A stretch of DNA of 22,077 nucleotides from Basidiobolus ranarum (Eukaryota; Basidiobolomycota; Basidiobolomycetes; Basidiobolales), in NCBI GenBank assembly GCA_040143965.1, contig JASJQH010000193.1:1-22077 (forward strand), given 5' to 3'. Positions within the stretch are counted from its first letter, which is position 1, and each line of letters starts with the position of its first letter. The notes below the pieces were generated by a model. The model was not told where the DNA came from. It was given only the letters and a program-made list of their open reading frames with translations, and made no database searches. Shown one piece after another: positions 8,469 to 17,722 of this stretch. The position numbers and the translations under genes were made by a program.

Positions 8469-8906
8469 ACAATGAACATTATCACCATGACATGACCCTG
8501 GATCGTACTATGTCATCAGCAAAATAGCAAAATAGCCCCGTGGGATGCACGATGCCAATGTCCGAAGGAAGGGATTCTGTTATCTCCTGTCGGGGCTAGG
8601 GCTGGATGTCGATAATTCTTCAGTTGTTACGGGGAAACTACGCGCCATTCTTTCAGAAATAATCACGGGTAAAATAAAAAGTGGCATAAGCATAACCCAG
8701 TTTTGGTCAAGTGCTACATCATAAAAAGCCAAGCATCGACGTGTATTTGAAGGGGTTGATTTAATGGTGACGCAAATTGTATTGATTGGACAGAAATGAG
8801 CCTCGGACATAGAATGCCAATAAAATTGAATATTTGTACCAGCCTACTACAATGAAAAGAAATTGATCCAACCTTTTGTGATTCTTTATCGGTGATCATT
8901 CCATCC

Positions 8907-8914
8907 TTTATATT
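8907..8914 (+). promoter_or_regulatory. TATA-like element of SEC14
   Basis: TTTATATT lies about 52 bp upstream of the SEC14 ATG, followed by a pyrimidine-rich leader. Confidence 0.4.
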
Positions 8915-8965
8915 GTATCTGTCTTCCCTTACCCTTTAATCAGTTGGTCTTTTCTTTTGATTGAT

Positions 8966-9796
8966 ATGTCTTCTGCAACCACAGGTAGAGTTGGTAGTTT
9001 AACCCCTGAACAAGAGACCACTTTGGCTCAATTCAAAAAAGAGATCACGGAGGAGGGATTTTTCGTTCCTGAACGTCACGATGACTACTGCTTACTTCGT
9101 TTTTTGAGAGCCAGAAAGTTTGACATCGCTGCTAGCAAAAAAATGTTCATCGATTGTGAGAACTGGCGTGTAGAGTTTCAAGTAGATGACTTGGTTAAGA
9201 ACTTTGAATTCACTGAAGGTCCAGAGGTCCAAGCAGTCTACCCTCGTTTCTACCACAAAACTGATAAAGACGGTCGCCCCGTTTATATCGAGAAAGTAGG
9301 TCAATTGGATTTAAAAAAGCTATTCGCTATCACTGATGAAGAACGTCTCACCAAAAACCACGTCGTTAGTTACGAAATCTTATTGAACCAACGTTTCCCT
9401 GCCTGTTCTGCTCAAGCTGGTCATCACATAGAGACTAGTTGTACCATTATTGACTTGAAGGGTGTATCTTTATTATCATTCCCTCAAGTAGCTGGTATGA
9501 TTAAGCGTACCTCCACAATAGCTCAAAACTACTATCCAGAAATTCTTGGTCGTATGTTTATCATTAATGCCCCTATGTTGTTCTCTTCTGTATGGAGACT
9601 TATTACTCCCTTCTTGGACGAAGTTACCGTTAGCAAAATCTTCATTCTTGGTTCAGGATATAAGAGCAAGCTTCTTGAATACATTGACGCTGAAAACCTT
9701 CCAGCTTTCTTAAACGGACAATGCAAGTGTGAAGGTGGCTGTGAACTCAGTGACGCCGGACCATGGAAGACTGGTCAGGAGAAGTTAAAAGCTTAG
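8966..9796 (+). CDS. SEC14: Sec14-type phosphatidylinositol/phosphatidylcholine transfer protein, 276 aa
   Basis: Intronless, ATG at 8966-8968 (MSSATT), TAG at 9794-9796. The CRAL-TRIO N-terminal helical domain includes LTPEQE and DDYCLLRFLRARKFD (about 12-53). The lipid-binding CRAL-TRIO domain (about 88-252) has RPVYIEKVG, TIIDLKG, QNYYPEILGRMFIINAP and FLDEVTVSKIFILGS. Glu192 and Lys224 stand where yeast Sec14 has Glu207 and Lys239, which contact phosphatidylinositol, both with an offset of 15. The C-terminus, LPAFLNG followed by a Cys-rich CKCEGGCELSDAGPW, is also family-like. Known role: exchange of phosphatidylinositol and phosphatidylcholine that supports PI4P synthesis and Golgi trafficking. 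It is slightly shorter than yeast Sec14 (304). Fungi carry several paralogues, so the symbol indicates family rather than proven orthology. Confidence 0.95.
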   Translation: MSSATTGRVGSLTPEQETTLAQFKKEITEEGFFVPERHDDYCLLRFLRARKFDIAASKKMFIDCENWRVEFQVDDLVKNFEFTEGPEVQAVYPRFYHKTDKDGRPVYIEKVGQLDLKKLFAITDEERLTKNHVVSYEILLNQRFPACSAQAGHHIETSCTIIDLKGVSLLSFPQVAGMIKRTSTIAQNYYPEILGRMFIINAPMLFSSVWRLITPFLDEVTVSKIFILGSGYKSKLLEYIDAENLPAFLNGQCKCEGGCELSDAGPWKTGQEKLKA

Positions 9797-10444
9797 ACAA
9801 CTCAAGTTTCCTCATATTACTGTTTGAATGTTGTACTCCACCACTTTCTAACTCTTACCTTCTACATCCTTATTTTACCTTCCCTTTCCTTTCCTTCCCT
9901 TCCTCACGAATGTGAACACAGCATTCATGCATACGTTAAAGAGATTCTTTACTATTACCAATACAAATCTAGTTATTACCATATTGTTATTTAACCAGTT
10001 GGGATGTTTTGTCTTTTGAGTATTAAATAGTCATTTAATTCTATTCTTTAAGAAATCTTGATTAACTAGTTGCTTAAACGAATAAGGGTACTGTCATTGA
10101 AATAGACTAGTCTAACGAATAGGAGAGCACCAGAGGGGCTGTTAAACAGAGAGGAGATTAGTATAATAATAGGAGAACATTTATTGGACAAATGACAATG
10201 ATGTACCAGTAATTACCATGACCAAAGTAGGCCAAGCAGAAGTAATCATCGTAAAGGAGGATAAGGGGGGATGGTTATTTTGATTGGTTATAATATACTT
10301 AATTTAGTAAATTACAAGGTGATACTTCGTGAGAAATAGGATAATTTAATATGCAGGATCATTTTAAGGACTTGATGAATTTTAAACACTTCAAGTGTCT
10401 TCTTAGTCTTAACTTATCTCTATCGTATTGACCCAACTTCTAAT
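9797..10444. other. Intergenic SEC14-CDC10, no gene recognised
   Basis: A pyrimidine-rich tract (about 9871-9906, repeats of CCTTT/CCCTT) lies in the probable SEC14 3' UTR. The rest is AT-rich and should contain the septin promoter. Short open stretches are present but none has a start, splice signals and a recognisable family together. Confidence 0.5.
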
Positions 10445-11960
10445 ATGACTACTGTGGAAAGAAAAGAGGTCAGTGAAAGTAACCACCATATTCCAGATAC
10501 TTTACTAACTGAAGCGTTTAGACTGGCCTTAGTGGTTATGTAGGTTTCGAAACCATCACGGAACAGATTGAGAAAAAGTTTCTCAAAAGAGGTTTTCAGT
10601 TGAATATCATGGTAGTTGGTAAGTATCTTTTAGTCATCCACTTAACGAAAGTGTTCCAACTTTTCAATATTTGAGTACTTATGATGTTGCTGTGTAGGTG
10701 AGACCGGTTTAGGCAAGTCTACTCTCATAAACACTCTCTTCTCTGCCCACCTTGTGGATAGCAAAGGGCGTCGTTTGGTTTCTGAACCCATTCACAAAAC
10801 TTTGGATATCAATTCTGCTACACACAGTAAGACCTACTTCATGCTGGTGACAATTCGAGGGAGCTAATAGGATGTTTACTTATCTAGATATTACCGAGAA
10901 CGGGGTTAAGTTAAAGTTGACTATAGTAGACACCCCTGGGTTTGGAGATCAAGTAAACAATGATAATTGGTACATATTCCATGTTCATTGAAGTATACTC
11001 GAGTCTTGCTAACATGGGATTATACTCACTTAGTTGGGAAGGAATTATCAAATATCTCAAGGATCAACATGCCGCTTACTTAAGAAAGGAGCTCACAGCT
11101 TCTCGTAATCGATTCATTGATGATACCAGAGTTCATTGTTGTTTATTCTTTATCGCACCTACGGGGCACTCGTAAGTGATTTCATGATTGTGATTTGTTG
11201 AGAATTCCCTACCAATTCACCTGATTAACAAGATTGAATACAGTCTTAAGCCAATAGATATTTTGGTCCTTAAGAAGTTAACTGAAGTGGTCAATGTGGT
11301 TCCAGTGATCGCCAAGTCTGACTCTTTGACTCCCGAAGAACGTCAAGCCTTTAAACAAAGAGTAACATTGAATCGGTTCATGGATTATTGGATCATCGCT
11401 AATATTCTCTTTAGATCAAGGAAGAATTTGTCCATCACGACATCAAGCTCTACCCTTACGACAGCCCTGAAGACGAAGAGGAGGATATTGAACTGAACAA
11501 GAGTATCAGAGTAAGTAACGATATAGCGTAAACAATAACCCTTGTCAGCTACTCAATTGTTCCCATCTTAATAGGAGTTGATTCCATTCGCGGTCGTTGG
11601 TTCCGAAAAGGATGTTATAATTGATGAAAAGCCAGTCAGAGGTCGTCGTAACAGATGGGGAGTCATTAACGGTAAGTAGTTGACCAAAGTAGCCATCGTT
11701 GCCGTGCTAAACATACCCTTTTCCATGGATATAGTGGAAGATGAGAATCATTGCGAGTTCGTACATCTCCGAAACTTTTTGACCAGGTATGGTTGAACTC
11801 TTGTGAGGTCACGTGTTTCTTCTTGGTCACTCATTCCTTTTTATCTAGATCCCACCTTCAGGATTTGATTGAAACCACTGCATATATTCATTACGAAGGT
11901 TTCCGTGCTAGACAATTACTCGCATTGAGAGATGATGGTGAACAACCACAAGCAAATTAA
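10445..11960 (+). CDS. CDC10: Septin, Cdc10 type, ten exons, 314 aa
   Basis: Exons are 10445-10468, 10522-10618, 10698-10826, 10888-10969, 11034-11171, 11244-11361, 11415-11510, 11575-11671, 11735-11786 and 11849-11960. All nine introns are GT-AG and the joined frame is 315 codons. GTPase motifs: P-loop GETGLGKST (41-49), switch II DTPGFGD (98-104), specificity loop AKSD (180-183). Septin signatures include [20 protein letters not shown] before the P-loop, [32 protein letters not shown] and [21 protein letters not shown]. The protein ends 13 residues after this block without a C-terminal coiled coil, as in Cdc10 (322 aa in yeast) and unlike Cdc3/11/12. It should build septin filaments at the division site. 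The switch codon for Cys111 and the P-loop's first Gly are split by introns. Confidence 0.96.
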
Positions 11961-12272
11961 GCCTTATCCTTACCAAATCCAATTCTCATTTTAATATCAC
12001 TTCTCTGGTGTGGGGATTGGCGTAGGTATTGAATGTCCTTCTTTTGTCTTATACCCTTCTCTTCCCCTTCCCCTGCTTCTACTTCCTCTCTCACTAGCTT
12101 TACATTTCACCTCAGAAAAATCCATTGATTTTCTGAAATTCTACCAATAATACCGAGGATATTAATCAACCAGAATATTTATATTTTAGTAGAATTTAAA
12201 ATATATTCGACCAATTCCAATCCATTCCACCTAACCAAACCATACCATACCATACCATTCTTTATTTTCCAT
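11961..12272. other. Intergenic CDC10-CENP-H
   Basis: This 312-bp spacer between two plus-strand genes has a pyrimidine-rich stretch (about 12036-12095) after the septin stop and a small CCATA microsatellite just before the CENP-H start. No gene seen. Confidence 0.5.
12240..12258 (+). repeat. (CCATA)n microsatellite
   Basis: Three perfect CCATA units and a partial fourth end about 15 bp upstream of the CENP-H ATG, so they lie in its leader or core promoter. Confidence 0.6.
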
Positions 12273-13419
12273 ATGAATTCTATCCATCCCAGAGAAGCGA
12301 ATAAATTCGAAAAAGAAGAAGAGCTACTTTTATGGTTACAATATGAAAGATATTTAAAGCAACAAATTCAAGATTTCGAGTGTGGTACTTCCGAAAGAGG
12401 TAAAACTCAGTTTTATATTCAAGAGAAGAGAATATTTCAAAGTTACTAAGTATGTGAATATTAAAGAAATTTCTCTTTATTTTCATAGAGAGTGAAGAAG
12501 TTTATTCGAAATATACTCAAGAAGAAGAATATGAAATATTGGAACGTATAGAACAACTTAAAGAGAAATTGGTTTCAACTAAAGTGAATAACTCCATTAA
12601 AGACAACCTATTGATAAAGTAAGTATGATATTGGTGGGTTTTTGAACTTGACAGTTAGGGTAAGAGGAGGATTAAATGTCTCGGCTTCTTTACCTTCCTT
12701 TTATTATGGTAAAAGTTCTATGGATTTATACATTGATTTATTTCAAAGTGTCGATCTGGCAGTGGGATTGAAAGAAGAATTAGAAAAACCCAATCGTTCG
12801 CAGAGGTATACACGAACCACTATATTATTAGGTAACTTATTTACTGATTGTTCTTAATTTCCTTAGTGAGTTACTTGAGCTCACTTCCACTCGGGATGAA
12901 TTAACTTTGGAGTATATGAATCTGGTGGAGGGATTAAAGAAAAGTAAACAAGAGCTTTTAAAAAGGCAACTTTCTAATCAGGGTAATTATATCTTGGTAA
13001 TAATTTCATATTACTTGGATATTAACGAGAGTTCCCTTAGAATTGTTGTCGGTAAATCAACGAATCATGAAAGAAATTATTCTCCTCTCGAAACAGTCAA
13101 ACTCTGAACATGGTGAATCAAGGTTGGTGAAGTATGTGTAGAATGATGTGATAGTGACTGATGGAAGAACAAACAAATACTTGGATATTTATGTTGATAT
13201 TGTAAATAATTTAGGAACAAAGAAACCCTTCGAGATATTCAAGGAAAATATGAAATATCTAGGAACATATTACAGGTAATCTTCGATTCAGTCTACTGCA
13301 GTATTAGAGCAAGCTAACTGATTATACCTTTGCTCTAGAATATTATCCTTGAGAGTGGCGTTAACTGGTCCAAAGATGAGCATCTAAGGGATATCATGCT
13401 CCTGATCGGTGATGAATAA
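12273..13419 (+). CDS. CENPH: Inner kinetochore protein CENP-H (Fta3/Mcm16 family), seven exons, 247 aa
   Basis: Exons are 12273-12399, 12489-12618, 12659-12805, 12867-12982, 13041-13122, 13215-13275 and 13339-13419. All introns are GT-AG and the frame is 248 codons with TAA at 13417-13419. The product is largely helical: ELLLWLQYERYLKQQIQDFE near the start, then Glu/Lys-rich coiled coils (about 45-85, 140-215). The C-terminal block ILQNIILESGVNWSKDEHLRD matches the end of human CENP-H (VFQNLILGSKVNWAEDPALKE), and the length equals human CENP-H (247). Known role: with CENP-I/K/M it forms part of the CCAN that links CENP-A chromatin to the outer kinetochore. The second intron is only 40 nt, and its first possible AG (12654) would give an immediate stop, so the acceptor at 12658 is chosen. 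Exon 3 (KVRGGLNVSA...) is the least certain part. Confidence 0.85.
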
Positions 13420-13436
13420 GTATCGGTTTGTATAGT

Positions 13437-13457
13437 AATAAAGAGTGGCCATTTATT
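13437..13457. terminator. Crossing polyadenylation signals of CENP-H and FSH1
   Basis: Plus-strand AATAAA at 13437-13442 is 18 bp past the CENP-H stop. Minus-strand AATAAA at 13452-13457 is 86 bp past the FSH1 stop. Transcripts cleaved 10-30 nt after each signal would overlap by a few tens of bases. Confidence 0.5.
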
Positions 13458-13542
13458 TAGATGATCCATTGTTCTCGTCTTCACCTCTACCTACACTCAC
13501 TTGCATATGCTCATTTCAACGGAAGTGTACATCAAAATAACT

Positions 13543-14553
13543 TCAAAAGTGGGCGTCAGGTAAACCATTACGCTTGATAAACTCCACGCACTTGGCGATG
13601 GTATTTGCGTCACTTGGTAGAGAATGCCTAGAGAGAGGACCAAAGTGTTAGATATCAAATATGACTACGATCTGAAGGTCACACTTACCCTCCTGGGTGG
13701 TTCAAGACTTGAGAGTTTACGAAACAATCAGCCAGTTGCTTGGTTCTTTCTATTACATAATATAATAAGCATTATCTAGTGTGAAAAGACGGGAAGGAAG
13801 TAAAGAGTCAATACTCTACCATGACGCATAATCTTATCTCTGTCTCCGATTAAATGAAGGGATGGTATGTCAAGTGAATTGGGTAAAGTTATCAAATCAG
13901 GGCATCTAGAAACGAACCCACCACAAGTGATAGCATAACGAAGTCTCACTTGGTTCAGTGGATTATTTTGAATATCCTTTACAATCAATGAAGTAAAGCA
14001 AGCCCCTAAAGATGTAAAGAATACCAAATGTTTGATTGTAAATACTTAGTTACTTCACTACTTTTTACTTGGAAGCCTCACCTTGTGAGAATCCCAAGAT
14101 ACCATCGAAAGGTCCCTACAAAATCAATGTCACCATTTTGATCACATGATAGATCTTTTTAACTTGACTTACATTAGTTTCCAGTACTTTTCTAACTAGT
14201 TTCAACGAACTTTCGTAACCTTCATATTTAGCACCATCCCCAGTGGCTCTCCACCAAGCCCGTGCTTCACCTTTACAAACGACAAGTTAAACCTGGTAAA
14301 GGGGGGATATATTTCCTATGGAATTCCAAAGTTACCTTTATTTCTTGGGTCAGCTGAAGCTTCAATCTTATGAGGTGCGTCCAAAAATACTAAACATGAG
14401 AGAAAGTCAACTGAAATGAAGGAAGGTAGAATAGTGTTGAAGTGCTGTACCTAACTCAGCCAAAGGTTTAATCGCCTGTTGAAACACGCGAGAAGTTGCA
14501 GATAGGAACTCTCCGTTCTGGGTAAAACCGTGTAGACAGAGGATACGCTGCAT
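13543..14553 (-). CDS. FSH1: FSH1-family serine hydrolase, seven exons, 206 aa
   Basis: Exons in transcript order are 14451-14553, 14336-14389, 14173-14270, 14082-14115, 13820-14005, 13689-13749 and 13543-13627. All introns are GT-AG; 207 codons including TGA. This is an alpha/beta hydrolase opening with MQRILCLHGFTQNGEF, the family's oxyanion region. It then has VFLDAPHKI and RAWWRATGDG, the nucleophile elbow GFSQG (Ser95, split between exons 4 and 5), LIGDRDKI (Asp153) and HPGGHSLP (His180), which complete the catalytic triad. Known: FSH proteins are small cytosolic esterases of largely unknown substrate, related to human OVCA2. It is slightly shorter than yeast Fsh1 (243). The exon-6 acceptor is the second AG of its intron, because the first would run into a stop. 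It converges on CENP-H (123 bp between stops). Confidence 0.95.
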
Positions 14554-14605
14554 ACTATTCTATCCCAACGTTTGGTGAACTGAAAGCGAAAAATAGCAGC
14601 CATAG

Positions 14606-14615
14606 GATATATTTA
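14606..14615 (-). promoter_or_regulatory. TATA-like element of FSH1
   Basis: The minus strand reads about AAATATATCC, 53-62 bp upstream of the FSH1 ATG. Confidence 0.3.
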
Positions 14616-14624
14616 GGGAGGGGT

Positions 14625-14747
14625 AATCAGTGATGTTTATTGATAAGTAATCCGAGGCAATCAGTGATGATTGATAAATAAGTAGTATTAGATTGATAAT
14701 TAATTCCAAATACGTAATAAGTAATATTAGATTGATAGTTAATTTCC
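14625..14747. repeat. Cluster of short direct repeats between FSH1 and the LEA2 gene
   Basis: AATCAGTGATG occurs at 14625-14635 and again at 14659-14669. A 31-bp unit (AATAAGTAGTATTAGATTG...) at 14677-14707 recurs with about three changes at 14716-14747, offset 39 bp. The right-hand copy includes the stop codon of the LEA2 gene (TAA at 14739-14741). The cluster forms the 3' UTR of that gene and the upstream region of FSH1. Confidence 0.7.
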
Positions 14748-15493
14748 CATTATATCCCCAAGAATAGAGCCAATAGTGCTACTAACGCCAGGAGGTGCAG
14801 TGATTGGACAATCGAAGCTCACGTTATTTTCTATTTCTGGCTTAATTCCTAACCAAGAGATCTGAGCGATGTCGAGAACTGCTTTATATTTCAATGGTAT
14901 GGGGGATTTCTGAGCAGCAGTGATTCCACAATGGCCCAGTAGACCAGCTAATGCAGCAGCGGAGCTCTTGTCTGTCTTGGGATTGTAGGTGAGGGTGATG
15001 GGTAGTAGGAAGTCCACCTTTCCTTTAGCGGGGAAGTTGATCTTTTGAGTTAATGAGCCTTCACCCACTTGAACACTCTGACCATTTCCAATTTCATAGA
15101 ATCCCTGTAGAATGAGTTAGTGACTGTGGAGGAGAATAAAAAGAAATCACTCTTTACCTTGGCAGTGATGTTGTCCATCTTGATACCTATCAAGTTGGGA
15201 TTATTAACGCTAAGCTTCAAAGATAACGGAATAACGATACCGCTGCTAGCATTGAGAATTAATTTCGTAATGTCCAAGTTACTCCCTGTCTCAACACCAT
15301 TGAATTGAATCGCTGGCATTCCACGTGGAATACAGAAATAAAGAGCAATGGCAAGTCCGATAAGTATCAACACCGTGATGATGGCGCATGTTATCTTGGA
15401 TCGACGCGTTCTGCAGCAGCAGCAACAGCGACGACGACGCTTCTCCACTTTTTCGTGGGTAATGTATTTTGTATCAGATACCTTTTGATCCAT
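14739..15493 (-). CDS. Membrane-anchored LEA2-domain (NDR1/HIN1-like) protein, two exons, 233 aa
   Basis: Exon 1 is 15158-15493, intron 15105-15157 (53 nt), exon 2 14739-15104; 234 codons with TAA. The N-terminus is short and cytosolic, ending in RRRR and then CCCCC (residues 19-27), just before a single membrane helix (about 34-55). The five adjacent Cys next to basic residues and a helix are a plausible palmitoylation site. After the helix comes a LEA2-like beta domain: TKLILNASSGIVIPLSLKLSVNNPNLIGIKMDNITAK, then GFYEIGNGQSVQVGEG, INFPAKGKVDFLLPITLTYNP, and a second sandwich half ending PIPLKYKAVLDIAQISWLGIKPEI...FDCPI. The N-N-P-N-x-I-G-I-K motif with an amphipathic beta pattern is typical of the family. 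Known fungal and plant members are type II membrane proteins; the function is not established. Confidence 0.75.
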
Positions 15494-16382
15494 ATTAAAG
15501 ACAATTCAGAAGGGTATAGTTGAATGGTAAGCAGCAGATGTTGATGATGGCAATAATGTCCACAACTTACTGCTAATAAAGGGAAAGAAGATATCTGACA
15601 ATCCAATGAAATAAAGATTCCAAGAAAGATTTTCCGTCCATCGGACCGAAGATTCTTAAATATTAAAGAAACCGATTGAATTCTATTGGATGAATAAGGA
15701 GATTTGTTATACGGTGCGCGTAGCTAATAAAGTTAATTATTTATATTCATTCTACACATTTCTCACTAGCACTCACTCACATTCACCACTTACTTTTCGC
15801 CTCTCTTGCCTCACACATCGCCTTACACCAATTGTGATAATCATTTCATTCCTCACGGTACTGGTTTCATCGACGTTTAATCCAATCCTTCCCTAATACA
15901 ATCGGGTTTTTGAACACAGTCTGACATTGGTATGGAGTTTACCACATGTTTCTTGGGCGATGTTTCGCTTTCATCACGATGCATCATACTTGCTCGGAGA
16001 GTAGATTCTATTTGATACTGATATTGTATACTGTAGCAACACTCCAAACCTCAGCCTCAGCCTACATCACATTACATCACTTGTGCTATTGTTCAAAAGA
16101 ATCTATTCATCGCCCACTGTAACGTAAAGGATATAGAAGTGATATACTGTGCAATAGCAATAGCTCCTTGTCAGACAAGCAAGATTTACATGTGAATGAA
16201 GAGGTACAAAGCTAAACCCAAACCCCAACTAGCTTGTAAATACACCCAGTAATATTGAACAGGGGATAGAGCTAGCCCTAAACATTCCAGATACACATTC
16301 CAGATACAACCAAGTGATGGGTAAATAGTTTATTTACAAGGGGAATTTCATTGAGATAGTACCAACACATAATGCACACACT
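15494..16382. other. Intergenic, no gene recognised
   Basis: This 889-bp spacer has LEA2 starting to its left (minus) and MPR1 ending at its right (minus). It holds the LEA2 promoter and the MPR1 3' UTR. A perfect 13-bp tandem duplication is at 16282-16307, and AAACCCAAACCCC (about 16213-16225) is telobox-like. A plus-strand frame at 15690-15896 is hydrophobic but unlike any known protein and is not called. Confidence 0.5.
16282..16307 (+). repeat. 13-bp perfect tandem duplication
   Basis: ACATTCCAGATAC occurs twice back to back (16282-16294, 16295-16307). It lies 75-100 bp past the MPR1 stop. Confidence 0.8.
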
Positions 16383-17176
16383 TCATTCTATCTCGGAAAG
16401 TTTAGTAAAATCATAATAAAACATGATTGCATCTACTAGTTCATCAGGATTTCCTCTTAAACGACCTGCTTTTGGTATACGTCCGATTTCTTGAAATCCT
16501 AATGTACGCCAAAGCTTTATAGAAGCGATATTATTAACGAATACCAGATTAAACATAGATGCTTGATATCCTAATGCTGGGGCAACTTTTAAAAACGATT
16601 TCGCCATAACACTACCAACTCCTTTGTTACGTGACACGGGATTCACGAAAAATCCACCGTTACAAATCTAGTAAAGTAAGAACCATAAGTTGAGTGGGTG
16701 TAAAAGAAAGAAAAGTGTGGTTTCTTTTTTTACAAAAGATGACTTACATGTGAACAACGACCAGGGAAATTAGGTTTAACGTAGAACATTCCCAATACTT
16801 TTTTCTTCCAATCCACTAAATCTTCTTCTTGTTCACATAAGCCAACCCCTTCATCTTCTTCGGCCAAGATTTCAATGAAACAATCATATCCTAGGAAGTA
16901 ATTCATGAATCCCTGAATATCTAAACATTCTTCTTGTGGGTAGGTGTTTCCCTCTATAATTTCTTCATTGAAAAGTTCATGTAAATACCCCACTAAGCAT
17001 GGAAATTTCTCGGCCAATAATGTTTTTCCAGGTAATAGAATCCCTTCTGGATTACTGGTCAGATGGTATAGTGTAGATGCTGTACCATCTTTCAATGTAT
17101 GGAACATAGGTAGAAGAGCATCTAGTTTGCTAGTATCGGAGTTGGATCTGATGATGGCACCATAAGCAGAAGACAT
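16383..17176 (-). CDS. MPR1: Mpr1-type N-acetyltransferase (L-azetidine-2-carboxylate/P5C), two exons, 237 aa
   Basis: Exon 1 is 16748-17176, intron 16668-16747 (GTAAGT...CTAG), exon 2 16383-16667; 238 codons with TGA. The match to yeast Mpr1 (229 aa) runs along most of the length: ALLPMFHTLKDG..., YLHELFNEEIIEGNTYPQEE, GFMNYFLGYD, VLGMFYVKPNFPGRCSH|ICNGGFFVN, VGSVMAKSFLKVAPALGY, MFNLVFVNNIASIKLWRTLGF, IGRIPKAGRL and VDAIMFYYDFTK. The asparagines important in Mpr1 (Asn135, Asn172, Asn178) correspond to Asn146, Asn183 and Asn189 here, all with an offset of 11. Known: Mpr1 acetylates the toxic proline analogue AZC and proline-related aldehydes, and protects against oxidative stress. The intron falls between CSH and ICN, immediately before the first key Asn. 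Exon 1 has an acidic, Cys-containing insertion (EEDEGVGLCEQEEDLVDW). Confidence 0.9.
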
Positions 17177-17224
17177 GCTAGCGAGTGGGGAAGAGTGAAT
17201 ATTTGATCTCTGAATGATCGGCTA

Positions 17225-17231
17225 CTTTATA
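17225..17231 (-). promoter_or_regulatory. TATA-like element of MPR1
   Basis: TATAAAG on the minus strand, 49 bp upstream of the MPR1 ATG. Confidence 0.45.
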
Positions 17232-17600
17232 GCTGTCTTGAGTGTGTGAAGTAATCCATCAAAAACCTCAAAATCCATATAAATCTATTCAGTGTTCACG
17301 TGTCGAAAGAGCCCAATCCTTCTTCTCACGCGATATATATATATACATTCCGCAGCCTTTATTCGAATGATTTTAGGCTAGGTAAGATAAAATCTAGGCC
17401 CATTCATCTCCTTACTCTCAAAAACGGTTAGTTGATGTATCAAGAAAGCCCAAATAAAATGACCAAATTCATACACTGAAAACATGGTTAATTCCCTTTT
17501 AAGATTAACGAGATTATATATTAGTACTTGAATCCAATCTATTGTAAAATACACTTGAGCAAATATTGAGAGCGAGGCGGTGAATAACCAAGATGAAGAA

Positions 17601-17636
17601 TGAATTAATTGTCAATCATGAATTAATCGTCAATCG
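17601..17636. repeat. 18-bp imperfect tandem repeat
   Basis: TGAATTAATTGTCAATCA (17601-17618) is followed directly by TGAATTAATCGTCAATCG (17619-17636), with two differences. It lies just past the kinase gene's end. Confidence 0.75.
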
Positions 17637-17722
17637 CTAATCGCTTTCGAGTAAGACCAACACTATAGAAAGGGTGAGCTTGGTCAAGGTAGAATTATAA
17701 TGTGCACAACAGCCCAAAGATA

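Larger units (their letters stand above)
7973..8965. other. Divergent promoter region AHA1/SEC14, about 1 kb
   Basis: This holds the upstream regions of AHA1 (minus) and SEC14 (plus). A TATA-like run (minus strand, about 7988-7997) sits only 16-25 bp upstream of the AHA1 ATG, close for a functional TATA box. Three telomere-type repeats are at 8451-8468. Minus-strand stretches at 8631-8810, 8509-8586 and 8264-8356 could be spliced into an open frame of 116 codons, but I recognise no family and do not call it. Confidence 0.5.
17177..17722. other. Intergenic MPR1-NIK1
   Basis: This 546-bp spacer contains the MPR1 upstream region and the 3' UTR of the histidine kinase. It has a TATATATATATA run near 17334-17345, a TATA-like element close to MPR1 and an 18-bp imperfect tandem repeat at 17601-17636. 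No gene seen. Confidence 0.5.

Noticed and set aside
8264-8810. Possible three-exon minus-strand gene (8631-8810, 8509-8586, 8264-8356) between AHA1 and SEC14
   Set aside because: The pieces join in phase to 116 codons, but the donors are poor (GTAACA, GTACGA), one intron would contain the telomere-type repeats, and no family is recognised. Stranded RNA data would decide.
10170-10280. Plus-strand coding-looking stretch upstream of the septin
   Set aside because: Open for about 36 codons after an AG but with no start, donor partner or family. It serves as an example of how often chance frames look plausible here.
17334-17345. TATATATATATA run taken as the MPR1 TATA box
   Set aside because: It is about 160 bp upstream of the ATG, while TATAAAG at 17225-17231 has the spacing seen at other genes. 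More likely a simple repeat.
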